Shown in pieces: positions 15,615-24,506 of a stretch of 57,173 nucleotides of DNA (positions are counted from its first letter, which is position 1; each line of letters starts with the position of its first letter). This stretch comes from Streptomyces xantholiticus. GTDB taxonomy: Bacteria; Actinomycetota; Actinomycetes; Streptomycetales; Streptomycetaceae. The DNA lies in assembly GCF_014651015.1 (NCBI RefSeq), contig NZ_BMWB01000034.1, forward strand, positions 1-57,173. The letters run 5' to 3'. Below the pieces are notes generated by a model, which was not told the DNA's origin, did no database searches, and saw nothing but the letters and a program-made list of their open reading frames with translations. The position numbers were made by a program, and so were the translations under genes.

Positions 15615-17171
15615 CTACTTGCACACCGTGCCGCCGGTCGGCGGTCTGCCGCTCAGCAGGTACGTGTTCACGGCCTTTTGGACGCACGGACTGCTGTTGT
15701 ACGAGCCGTGCCCCTCACCCTCGTAGGTGACCTCGACCGCCACGCCCTTGCCCAGCGCCTCTGCCATCGCCCGTGTGCCCTCGTAGGGCGTCGCCGGGTC
15801 GCCGGTGTTGCCGACCAGAACAACGGGCGGCGCGCCGGGCGCGGAGACGTCCGGATGGACCCAGGTACCGGGCACCGGCCACTTGCTGCAGCTCGCCTGT
15901 GCCCAGGCGAGGTACTCGCCGAAGACCGGGGAGGCCTTGCGGAACTCGGGCACCATGGCCTTGGCCTCGGCCAGGGTGTAGCGGGCCTTGGAGTCGACAC
16001 AGCCGATGGCCGCGCCCGCCGCCTGAATGTTGCTGTAATTGCCGTCCTCGGAGCGCCCGTTCAACGCGTCGGAGAACGCCATCAGCAGGGCTCCGTTGCC
16101 GCCGTCGGCCTCGTCGAGGGCCTGTTCCAGCAGCTCCCAGTACTCCTGCGAGTAGAGGGTCTGGATGATGCCGTTCGCGGCCTGGCCCTCGGTGAGCATC
16201 CGCTCCCCGATGCCCCGGATCGGCTTCTTGTCGAGCCGGTCGAGGAAAGCGATGATCCAGGCCTCGATCTCCCGTACGGACGAACCGGGGAGCCGGCAGG
16301 CGTCGCCGCGGTCCAGACAGTCCTCGGCGAAGTTGGTGAGGGCCTGCTGGAATCCCCTTACCTGGCCGAGGGCGCCCTGGACGGAGTCCTGCGTCGGGTC
16401 GACGACGGCGTCGAAGACGGCCCGCCCGATGTTCTTCGGGTACAGGTGGGCGTAGACCCCGCCCAGCTCGGTGCCGTACGAGATGCCGAAGTAGTGCAGC
16501 TTCTCGTCGCCGAGGACCTGGCGCATCAGGTCCATGTCGCGGGCGGCGTTGAGGGTGCCGACGTACGGGAGTTCGCCCGCCGAGTTCTCCTCACAGGCTT
16601 CGGAGAACGTCTCGATCCCCTCCAGGAACCTCCTCTCCTCCGCGGCGTCGTCCGGCGTCGGATCCTCCGCGGCCTGCCTGTCGAGCTCCCTGTCGTCGAG
16701 ACACTCCACGGGCACGCTGCGGCCCACTCCGCGCGGATCGAAGCTCACCAGGTCGTAACGGGCCCGCAGGCCGTCGTAGTCGGAGGCGAGGGACGGCAGC
16801 GTATGCACGCCGGAGGCACCCGGTCCGCCGAAGTTGAACAGGAGGGAGCCGATGCGGTTCTCGGTGTCGCGTGCCGGCGCCCGGATCAGGGCCAGCTCGA
16901 TGGTCTCGCCGTCGGGCTTCGAGTGGTCCAGCGGGACGTCCATGAACGAGCACTCCCACTTCGCGCCACCCGGCAGCGGCGACGGCGGCGGCCCGCCGCC
17001 CTCCGCCTCCGACGGGGCGGGGCACGGGCGCCACTCCAGCTGCTGGGCGGCGAGGTCCTTCGGCCGGTCCTCGTCCCCGTTCCCACCGTCGGAACACCCG
17101 GCGGCGGCCAGCAGCACGGCTGTCACGGTGGCGGCGGCCGCGGCGCGCGCGGCGGGCGAAGTCATCGGCAT
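15615..17171 (-). CDS. Lipoprotein tripeptidyl aminopeptidase-like alpha/beta hydrolase (copy 2)
   Basis: The 518-residue protein is a paralogue of the next gene downstream. It has a signal peptide with lipobox LAAAGC, shared blocks such as IGSLLFNFGGPG, RDMDLMRQVLGDEKLHY and TGDPATPYEGTR, nucleophile Ser231 in GISYGTELG, and the His in GEGHGSYN. An exported S33 peptidase is expected. Starts at 17171 and 17165 are both possible (MPMTSP), and neither has a clear ribosome binding site. The pair looks like a tandem duplication that has diverged. Confidence 0.86.
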   Translation of the reverse strand: MPMTSPAARAAAAATVTAVLLAAAGCSDGGNGDEDRPKDLAAQQLEWRPCPAPSEAEGGGPPPSPLPGGAKWECSFMDVPLDHSKPDGETIELALIRAPARDTENRIGSLLFNFGGPGASGVHTLPSLASDYDGLRARYDLVSFDPRGVGRSVPVECLDDRELDRQAAEDPTPDDAAEERRFLEGIETFSEACEENSAGELPYVGTLNAARDMDLMRQVLGDEKLHYFGISYGTELGGVYAHLYPKNIGRAVFDAVVDPTQDSVQGALGQVRGFQQALTNFAEDCLDRGDACRLPGSSVREIEAWIIAFLDRLDKKPIRGIGERMLTEGQAANGIIQTLYSQEYWELLEQALDEADGGNGALLMAFSDALNGRSEDGNYSNIQAAGAAIGCVDSKARYTLAEAKAMVPEFRKASPVFGEYLAWAQASCSKWPVPGTWVHPDVSAPGAPPVVLVGNTGDPATPYEGTRAMAEALGKGVAVEVTYEGEGHGSYNSSPCVQKAVNTYLLSGRPPTGGTVCK

Positions 17172-17278
17172 ACGGCCATCGTGCGCCGCACCCGCGTGCC
17201 CCGCATGGGCGAACGTCCATGCGGGTGGAGGTGCCGTGCGCTCCGCCACCCGGGTGAGCCGGGTGGCGGGACGTTCCG

Positions 17279-19987
17279 TCAGAGAGAGCCCTTGCGGGTG
17301 AGATGCGTGAACGCGAACCAGCCCGGCAGGACCGGCAGCCACAACGTCATCGTCCGGTACAGCAGCACGGCGGGCGCAGCGACCTCCTTCGGCACGCCCA
17401 CCAGCACCAGACCACCCAGCAGCGCGCCCTCGACGGCGCCGACACCGCCGGGAGTCGGCGCGGCGGAACCCAGCGCGTTGCCCGCGAGGAACACCACCGC
17501 GATGCTGGCGTAGCTCACCGGCTGGTTGCCGCCGTCGAACGCCCTGACCGACGCGTCCAGGCAGAGCACGAACACGCCCGTCAGCAGCAACATCCCGCCG
17601 ATGCCGGTGAGCAGCTTCACCGGCCGCTGCAGCACGTCGAGCATGCGCGGCACCACCCCGGCGAACAGGGACCGCAGCCGCGTCGCGACGAACTTCCGCA
17701 GGAACGGGATCGCCGTCACCACCAGCACCAGCACGGCGACCGTCAGCAGACCGGCGATCACGGTCCTGGACGGGGTGAGCGACGCGGTCTTCTCCGTGCC
17801 GGTGAGGTAACCGAACGAGAGCAGCAGCAGGATGTGCGCACCGAGTCCGAAGAGCTGCGAGGCGCCGACACTGGCCACGGCGAGACCCGGCCGGACACCC
17901 GAGCGCTGCAGGAACCGGGTGTTCAGGGCGACGCCACCGACCGCCGCCGGGGCGACGATCTTGACGAACGACCCGGCGACCTGCGCCAGCACGGTCCGCA
18001 GGAAACCGACCCGTTCCGGGACGAACCCCAGCAGGCTCATGGCCGCCGCGAAGTAGCTGAGCGCGGAGAACAGCAGGGCCGCCGCCACCCAGCCCCAGTG
18101 GGCGTTCGCGAACACCGTGCCGAAGTCGATGCCCGCGATCTGCGACAGCAGGAAGTAGGCGGCGACGGCGCCGGCGATGAAGCTGACGAGCGTGCGGGGT
18201 CTGATCCGCTCCAGCCGGACCGGCTCCACCGGCGCCTGTGGCCTGATCAGCAGCACCTGCCGGCGGATCCGGGAGAGCAGGTCCTCCTCGCGCGCTTCGT
18301 CCATGGCCTCGTCCATGGCCCGCTTGTCGGCCTGCTTCTCCGCGCGCTCCACCTTGCGGGCCGCTTTGCGGTCGTCGGCCGCGAGCGCCTCGGTCCGGGC
18401 CCGCTTCGCGGCCTCGGAGGCCTCCAGCACCGCCTCACGCTCACGCTCCGCCCGCTCGCGTGCCTGCTGGCGCAGGGTCGCCCGGGTCGAGCGGCTCAGC
18501 GCGATCGGCTGGAGCAGCGGCAGACAGTCGGCGACCTTGTCGGGGCCGAGCACGTCGACTGCCGCGGTCACCGCGCGGCCGGCGCCCACCCGCAGCCCGA
18601 GGGTGGTCAGCAACTGGGCGATGTCCATCCGCAGCACCACGTCGCCGGCGGCGATGTCGCCGCCGCGCAGATCCGTGACGATCACCTGGCCGCCGGGGTC
18701 CACCAGGATCGCGTCGCCGGCGAGACGGCGGTGCGCGATGCGGCGCGAATGCAGTGCCTTCACCTGCTGCCAGGCGCCGCGCACCACGTCGTCGGTGATC
18801 TCGTCGTCCGACAGCGAGTCCAGGGAACGGCCGCCGGAGTGCTCGTAGACGAGCATCACGGCGTCGGGGCCGAGTTCGGACGTGGCGATCAGCTTGGGGG
18901 CGTTGGCGCCGGCGGCGATCGCCGCGTACGCCAGCAGGGCCTCCTGCTCCAGGGCCTGGCGCAGAGACTGGATGGAGCGCCGGGTGGTGATGGAGCGCAG
19001 CGTCAGCCGGCGCCACACCCGGTAGAAGAAGCCCTGCGCCTGCTGCTCCCGGTCGACGACGGTGACGTCGAGCGGCGGGCCGTCCTCCAGCGACACCAGA
19101 TAGCGGCGGCCGCGGTCCTGGTCCGCGTTCTCCGGGACGTCGTCCTCCGCGCGCATGGCGGTAACCGGGCGGAAGCCGACGTGGCGCAGTCCGGTGAGCA
19201 GGTTCTGGCCGGTGGGCCGGACGTTCGGCGAGCCAACGGCGTACAGGGTGCCGTACGCGACGGTCCAGCCCAGCAGCACGGTCAGCAGGACGGAGAACGG
19301 TGTGGTGTAGCCGGCCACCAGCATCGCGAAGGCGTCGAGCATCAGCACCATCCACAGCACCACGCGCCAGCGTGGCCTGCGGGCCATGCCCACGGCCGTC
19401 ATGTAGGCGATGACCGGGGCGAGATAGCCGTGCACCGGGTCGGTCAGCTCGCCGCCGGTCTGCTGCTGGGTCAGGGCGTCCTGGAGGGTGCCCGGCGCGC
19501 TCTTGGAGACCCAGAGGTCGGTGGCGAGAGTGACCCCGTGGGCGAGGACCGCGGCGAGCACACCGTCCGCGATCCGCAGCCCGTCCCGTTTGATCAGTCG
19601 CTCGATGGCGAAGGCGACGGGGACGAGGAGCACGGCGATGCTGGACGCCAGGCCGGCGATCTTGACCAGCAGGTCGGGGGCCTGTCCGGTGCCCTTGTTG
19701 ATGTCCTGCTCGAGACCGCTCGTGGTGCCCTGGGCGAACGCCGCGACGGCCAGGACGACCGCGATCGCCAGAATGCCGATGAGCAGCCGCATCAGGTCCG
19801 ACGGGCGGTGCACACGGGCGGCGAGCAGCGGCTCGTCCCCGGAGACGCGGTCCGCGTGGGCCACTTCGGTCACCCCGTCCGGGACCGGCGTTTTCGGTTG
19901 CGGCTCGGAATCAGGGGTGCCTGCTGCCTTCGAAGGCTGCACTCCCTGCTCCTTCGCCGTCTCGGTCTCTTCTTGATCTCGTATCAC
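17279..19987 (-). CDS. Flippase-like (LPG synthase TM/UPF0104) protein with embedded degenerate kinase domain
   Basis: The 902-residue protein has three parts. An N-terminal membrane domain has about six helices (residues 65-270). A cytoplasmic kinase-like domain follows (about 300-500), with a hinge-like MLVYEHSGGRSL, HRRLAGDAILV where an active kinase has HRDLKxxNILV, and DLRGG in place of DFG. After a charged coiled-coil-like linker (about 500-590), a C-terminal domain of about eight helices resembles the lysylphosphatidylglycerol synthase transmembrane/AglD2 family, with the family block APTPGGVGAVE. Loss of the HRD Asp points to a pseudokinase that binds rather than phosphorylates. The role may be lipid flipping under nucleotide control; this is inferred. 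Confidence 0.78.
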   Translation of the reverse strand: MIRDQEETETAKEQGVQPSKAAGTPDSEPQPKTPVPDGVTEVAHADRVSGDEPLLAARVHRPSDLMRLLIGILAIAVVLAVAAFAQGTTSGLEQDINKGTGQAPDLLVKIAGLASSIAVLLVPVAFAIERLIKRDGLRIADGVLAAVLAHGVTLATDLWVSKSAPGTLQDALTQQQTGGELTDPVHGYLAPVIAYMTAVGMARRPRWRVVLWMVLMLDAFAMLVAGYTTPFSVLLTVLLGWTVAYGTLYAVGSPNVRPTGQNLLTGLRHVGFRPVTAMRAEDDVPENADQDRGRRYLVSLEDGPPLDVTVVDREQQAQGFFYRVWRRLTLRSITTRRSIQSLRQALEQEALLAYAAIAAGANAPKLIATSELGPDAVMLVYEHSGGRSLDSLSDDEITDDVVRGAWQQVKALHSRRIAHRRLAGDAILVDPGGQVIVTDLRGGDIAAGDVVLRMDIAQLLTTLGLRVGAGRAVTAAVDVLGPDKVADCLPLLQPIALSRSTRATLRQQARERAEREREAVLEASEAAKRARTEALAADDRKAARKVERAEKQADKRAMDEAMDEAREEDLLSRIRRQVLLIRPQAPVEPVRLERIRPRTLVSFIAGAVAAYFLLSQIAGIDFGTVFANAHWGWVAAALLFSALSYFAAAMSLLGFVPERVGFLRTVLAQVAGSFVKIVAPAAVGGVALNTRFLQRSGVRPGLAVASVGASQLFGLGAHILLLLSFGYLTGTEKTASLTPSRTVIAGLLTVAVLVLVVTAIPFLRKFVATRLRSLFAGVVPRMLDVLQRPVKLLTGIGGMLLLTGVFVLCLDASVRAFDGGNQPVSYASIAVVFLAGNALGSAAPTPGGVGAVEGALLGGLVLVGVPKEVAAPAVLLYRTMTLWLPVLPGWFAFTHLTRKGSL

Positions 19988-20165
19988 CAGTCACCGCCCG
20001 CATGATGGTGGCACGACCGGCCGACAGAGGGGGGCAGCAGGGTGCAGTGCGGGGGCACGAGGCGCGTACGGTACACCTCTTTGCCTCCCATGTGCCCTCC
20101 CATGTGCCGATTCTCCCCCCGGTCGCCGGGGAGCTCACGGCCACAGCACTGTCGGTGCCGTACGG

Positions 20166-20171
20166 CAGGAT
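20166..20171 (+). promoter_or_regulatory. Leaderless-type -10 hexamer
   Basis: CAGGAT ends 7 bases before the ATG chosen for the alkyltransferase-like gene. An overlapping AGGA could instead act as a ribosome binding site. Confidence 0.35.
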
Positions 20172-20178
20172 GGGTCGG

Positions 20179-20529
20179 ATGGACGAGCTGCCTGAGTACG
20201 CCGAGCGGGTTCTGCAGGTCGCCGAGCTGATCCCGCCGGGCCGGGTCATGACCTACGGGGACGTCGCGGAGTGGCTCGGCGAGGCGGGCCCCCGCCAGGT
20301 CGGCCGGGTCATGGCGCTGTACGGCGGCGGCGTGCCCTGGTGGCGTGTCGTGCGCTCCGACGGGGTCCTGCTCCCGGGCCACGAGCTGCGCGCCCTGGAT
20401 CGGTACCGCGCGGAAGGAACCCCGCTGCGCGGAGCGTCCCGCGCAGCGGAGGGCCATCTGCCGCGCCTCGACATGAAACGTGCGCGATGGGACGGCGTCG
20501 GGGCGCAAAGCGACGAAGCTCACATATGA
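20179..20529 (+). CDS. Alkyltransferase-like (ATL, MGMT family) protein
   Basis: The 116-residue protein has the MGMT DNA-binding fold with the arginine-finger and helix-turn-helix region (LIPPGRVMTYGDVAEWLG). The active-site PCHRV of true alkylguanine transferases is PWWRV (53-57) here, so the alkyl-acceptor Cys is missing. That identifies it as an ATL, which binds O6-alkylguanine and hands it to nucleotide excision repair. The second aromatic replaces the usual His. The ATG at 20179 is chosen because it matches the start of the fold; the longer upstream frame is not family-like. It lies just upstream of adnA, a repair context. Confidence 0.85.
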   Translation: MDELPEYAERVLQVAELIPPGRVMTYGDVAEWLGEAGPRQVGRVMALYGGGVPWWRVVRSDGVLLPGHELRALDRYRAEGTPLRGASRAAEGHLPRLDMKRARWDGVGAQSDEAHI

Positions 20530-20687
20530 CAGCTTCCGCCAAGCGGCGACCGTAAGGGGAGTGCGAAGACCGTACGGGGTACGGGACGGCACCGCCGTCC
20601 GACGCCGACCCCCTGCCGTAGCGTCTTCAGCGCGCGGCGCGCACCTCAGTCTCACCACCAGCAGACCCACCAGGACCGGCGAACCAC

Positions 20688-23600
20688 GTGAGCTCCTCCT
20701 CCTCCACCACCGGGCGTATGCCGTACCCGCAGCAGGTACGGCAGGGGATCCCCCCGCGCCCGCAGAGCCGCAGGGAGGGGTCCCCGGGCGCGTACCGGCT
20801 GGTGCGGACCCCTCCGGGCCCGGTGGTTCCCCCTCTCCTTGACGCAGCTCAGCGCGCGGTGGTTGACCACGGAGAAGGGCCGCTGTTGGTGCTCGCCGGA
20901 CCCGGCACCGGCAAGACGACAACGCTCGTGGAGGCCGTCGCCGCGCGGATCGCGAAGGGCGCGGACCCGGCCCGCATCCTCGTCCTCACTTTCAGTCGCA
21001 AGGCGGCGGTGGAACTGCGCGACCGGATGGCACTGCGGCTGGGCGACGCCCGGGGGCCGCAGGCGACGACGTTCCACTCGTTCTGCTACGCGCTGGTCCG
21101 CGCCCGCCAGGACGCCGACCTGTTCTCCGAGCCGCTGCGGCTGCTGTCCGGCCCCGAGCAGGACGTCGCCGTCCGGGACCTGCTCGCCGGCCAGATCGGC
21201 CTCCCCGGCGGCAGGGTGCGCTGGCCCGACGAGCTGCGGGCCTGCCTCACCACCCGCGGCTTCGCCGACGAAGTGCGCGCCGTGCTCGCCCGCAGCCGGG
21301 AGCTGGGCCTCGGTCCCGACTCCCTGGCGCGCTTCGCGGCGCGCACCGGGCGGCCGGACTGGGGGGCCGCCGCGTCCTTCCTCGCCGAGTACCTGGACGT
21401 CCTCGACCTCCAGGGCGTGCTCGACTACGCGGAACTGGTGCACCGGGCCGTGCTGCTCGCCGAGGACGCGCCCCTCCCCTCCTACGACGCGGTGTTCGTG
21501 GACGAGTACCAGGACACCGACCCCGCGCAGGTGAGGCTGCTGAGGGCGCTCGCGGGCGGCGGGCGGACGCTGGTCGCCTTCGGCGACCCGGACCAGTCGA
21601 TCTACGCCTTCCGCGGCGCGGACGTGAACGGCATCCTCGACTTCACCGACGCCTTTCCGCAGGCCGGCGGCCGGCCGGCCGGGGTCGCGGTACTGACCAC
21701 CGCCCGGCGCAGCGGAGAGACGCTGCTGGAGGCGACCCGGCTGCTGACCCGACGGATGCCGCTGACGCGGCTGCCGTCCGACAAGGTGCGCGCGCACCGC
21801 GAACTCGCGCCGGTACGCGAGGGCGGCCGGGTCGAGGCGTACACCTACCCGACGGCCTCGGCGGAACTCGACAACATCGCGGACATCCTGCGCCGCGCCC
21901 ACCTCGAGGACGGCGTCCCCTGGCACGAGATGGCGGTCCTCGTCCGCGCGGGCGGCCGAACGATCCCGTCGATCCGCCGTGCCCTGACGTCGGCGGGTGT
22001 CCCCCTCGAGATCGACGGCGACGACGTCGCCCTCCGCCACGAACCTGCGGTCGCCCCGCTCCTGACCGCCCTCCGCACGGTCGCGACGGCCGCGGCGGGC
22101 CGCGGGGCGGGTGCCGGGCACGGCGATGGCGCGCCGGAAGGGCCGACCTCCCCGCCGGACGCGGAGGTGGGCGCTGCCCCGCCCGGTGCGGCGGCGGACG
22201 GCGGCGTGACCGAAGCGACGGCTGCCCCGGCGGGCACCGGGGCCGGCGGCGACACCGGACATGTGGCGGCGTCCGTGTCCGAGGCGCTGCCCGGCAGGGC
22301 GGCGGTGGGTGCCGCGTCAGGCAATGGGGCGCACCCATCCGGTCATACAGCCGGGGCGGAGGTTCCGGCGGCGCCGCGGCCGGCCGGTGCGGCCGAGGGG
22401 CACGAGGAGGCCGACGGCGAGCGCCACGGGGCCGCCCCGCTCGACGGCACGCCCGGCGGCCCAGAGGCTGACACCGCCGGGGGCCCCGACCTCCCCGGGC
22501 GGGAGGGGGCAGCGGGCTGGATCGACACCGAGACCGCCATCAGCCTCCTCACCTCCCCCCTCGGCGGCATGGACACCGCCGACCTCCGTCGTCTGGGCCG
22601 GGCCCTGCGGGACGAGGAGCGGGCCGGCGGCAACCTGCTGCCGCCGCCCTCCGACCAACTGCTCGCCCGCGCCCTTGCCGAGCCGGAGCGACTCGTCGCT
22701 CACGACCCCGCGTACGCCCGCGGTGCCCAGCGGCTCGGCGTGCTGCTGCGCAAGGCGCGCGAGCTCCTCGAGGGCGGCGGCACCGCCGAAGAGGCTTTGT
22801 GGCAGCTGTGGGACGGCACTCCGTGGCCCGGCCGCCTGGAGCGCGCCGCCTTCCGCGGTGGCGCGGCCGGCCGTAACGCGGACCGCGACCTTGACGCCGT
22901 CTGCGCTCTCTTCGAGACCGCCGCCCGCGCCGAGGAGCGCACCGGCGGCCGCGGCGCCCTGAACTTCATCGAGGAGATCGAGGCACAGGACATCGCCGCC
23001 GACACCCTCTCCGGGCGCGAGGCCCGCCCGGGCGCCGTCCGGCTGATGACGGCCCACCGTTCCAAGGGTCTGGAGTGGAGCCTGGTCGTCGTCGCAGGGG
23101 TGCAGGAGGGCCTGTGGCCCGACCTCCGCCGCCGGGGCTCCCTCCTGGAGGCGGACCGCATCGGACGCGACGGTCTCGCGGAGCCGCTCACCCCCGGCGC
23201 CCTGCTGGCGGAGGAGCGCCGGCTCTTCTACGTTGCGGCCACCCGCGCCCGGGACCGTCTCGTCGTCACCGCGGTCAAGGCCGCCGCGGACGACGGCGAC
23301 CAGCCCTCCCGTTTCCTGACCGAGCTCGGCGTGGAGCCGTGCGACGTCACGGGCCGTCCGCGCCGCCCTCTCGCCGTCGCCCCGCTCGTCGCCGAGCTCC
23401 GTGCCACCACCGTGGACCCGGACGCCTCCCCGGAGCTGCGGGACACCGCCGCCCGTCGGCTCGCCCGCCTCGCCGCCCTGACGGACGACGAGGGCCGGCC
23501 GCTCGTGCCCGCCGCACACCCCTACCGCTGGTGGGGCCTGTACGACACCACCCAGAGCGCGAAACCGCTGCGCGACCGGGACCGGCCGGTCACGCTCTCC

Positions 23601-24389
23601 GGCAGCGCACTGGACCAGCTGGCCAACAGCTGTGCGCTCCAGTGGTTCCTCGGCCGTGAGGTGAAGGCGGACGTCCCCGCGACCGCTGCCCAGGGCTTCG
23701 GCAACGTGGTGCACGTGCTCGCCGACGAGGTCGCCTCCGGCCGTACCCCCGCCGATCTCGCCGTCCTGATGGAGCGGCTCGACTCGGTGTGGGACGCGCT
23801 GGTCTTCGACGCCCCGTGGAAGTCGCAGCAGGAAAAGCAGCACGCGCGGGTCGCACTCGAACGATTCCTGCGCTGGCACGTCATGGACCGTGGCGGACGC
23901 ACCCCCGCCGCGACCGAACACGACTTCGACGTGACCCTGGCCGCAGGCGAGTTCGAGGTACGCATCCGGGGCTCCATGGACCGTGTCGAGCAGGACGAGC
24001 AGGGCCGTGCGTACGTCGTCGACTTCAAGACGGGCAAGCAGACGCCCACGAAGGAAGAGGTCGCCCGCCATCCGCAGCTGGCCGTGTACCAGCTCGCCGT
24101 CCGCGAAGGCGCACTCGACGAGGTCTTCGACGGTCACCGGCCCGAGCCGGGCGGCGCCGAACTCGTACAGCTGCGTCAGCCGGCCGCCAAGAAGGAGGGT
24201 GGCGAGGCCCTGCCCAAGATCCAGGCGCAGGAGGCGCTCGCGGGTGAGTGGGTGGGCGATCTGCTCGCCACCGCGGCCGGCCGTGTGCTCGATGAGCGCT
24301 TCACGCCCTCCACCGGCCAGCACTGTGCGCACTGCACCTTCCGCGCCTCGTGCAGCGCGCAGCCGGAGGGCCGCCAAATAGTCGAATGA
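20688..24389 (+). CDS. adnA: AdnA-like helicase-nuclease subunit
   Basis: The 1233-residue protein is a UvrD-like motor fused to a RecB-type nuclease, the AdnA architecture of the heterodimeric AdnAB that resects double-strand breaks. Walker A GPGTGKT is at 71-77 and Walker B DEYQD at 272-276. The nuclease domain shows His1009, Asp1098, Asp1112 and Lys1114 (VVDFKTGK). Cys982, Cys1213, Cys1216 and Cys1222 form the 1+3 pattern of the AddB-type 4Fe-4S cluster. An Ala/Gly/Pro-rich insert of about 140 residues (470-610) interrupts the motor. The GTG at 20688 is supported only by AGGA 12 bases upstream; an ATG at 20718 would shorten it by 10 residues. Confidence 0.9.
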   Translation: MSSSSSTTGRMPYPQQVRQGIPPRPQSRREGSPGAYRLVRTPPGPVVPPLLDAAQRAVVDHGEGPLLVLAGPGTGKTTTLVEAVAARIAKGADPARILVLTFSRKAAVELRDRMALRLGDARGPQATTFHSFCYALVRARQDADLFSEPLRLLSGPEQDVAVRDLLAGQIGLPGGRVRWPDELRACLTTRGFADEVRAVLARSRELGLGPDSLARFAARTGRPDWGAAASFLAEYLDVLDLQGVLDYAELVHRAVLLAEDAPLPSYDAVFVDEYQDTDPAQVRLLRALAGGGRTLVAFGDPDQSIYAFRGADVNGILDFTDAFPQAGGRPAGVAVLTTARRSGETLLEATRLLTRRMPLTRLPSDKVRAHRELAPVREGGRVEAYTYPTASAELDNIADILRRAHLEDGVPWHEMAVLVRAGGRTIPSIRRALTSAGVPLEIDGDDVALRHEPAVAPLLTALRTVATAAAGRGAGAGHGDGAPEGPTSPPDAEVGAAPPGAAADGGVTEATAAPAGTGAGGDTGHVAASVSEALPGRAAVGAASGNGAHPSGHTAGAEVPAAPRPAGAAEGHEEADGERHGAAPLDGTPGGPEADTAGGPDLPGREGAAGWIDTETAISLLTSPLGGMDTADLRRLGRALRDEERAGGNLLPPPSDQLLARALAEPERLVAHDPAYARGAQRLGVLLRKARELLEGGGTAEEALWQLWDGTPWPGRLERAAFRGGAAGRNADRDLDAVCALFETAARAEERTGGRGALNFIEEIEAQDIAADTLSGREARPGAVRLMTAHRSKGLEWSLVVVAGVQEGLWPDLRRRGSLLEADRIGRDGLAEPLTPGALLAEERRLFYVAATRARDRLVVTAVKAAADDGDQPSRFLTELGVEPCDVTGRPRRPLAVAPLVAELRATTVDPDASPELRDTAARRLARLAALTDDEGRPLVPAAHPYRWWGLYDTTQSAKPLRDRDRPVTLSGSALDQLANSCALQWFLGREVKADVPATAAQGFGNVVHVLADEVASGRTPADLAVLMERLDSVWDALVFDAPWKSQQEKQHARVALERFLRWHVMDRGGRTPAATEHDFDVTLAAGEFEVRIRGSMDRVEQDEQGRAYVVDFKTGKQTPTKEEVARHPQLAVYQLAVREGALDEVFDGHRPEPGGAELVQLRQPAAKKEGGEALPKIQAQEALAGEWVGDLLATAAGRVLDERFTPSTGQHCAHCTFRASCSAQPEGRQIVE

Positions 24390-24506
24390 GTCGGATGACC
24401 GGTGTGTTTGTCATGCGACGTCACATTCGCGTGGATCCAATGGAGATCGCGGCCGCCGCAACCGGCCGATGGCGGGGGCCCACCCGGATCTGCGAGGAGA
24501 GACGAC

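Noticed and set aside
17303..20005. A 900-codon plus-strand frame opposite the flippase-like gene
   Set aside because: It is rich in Arg, Gln, His and Gly with no hydrophobic core, a mirror of third-position GC bias in the real minus-strand gene.
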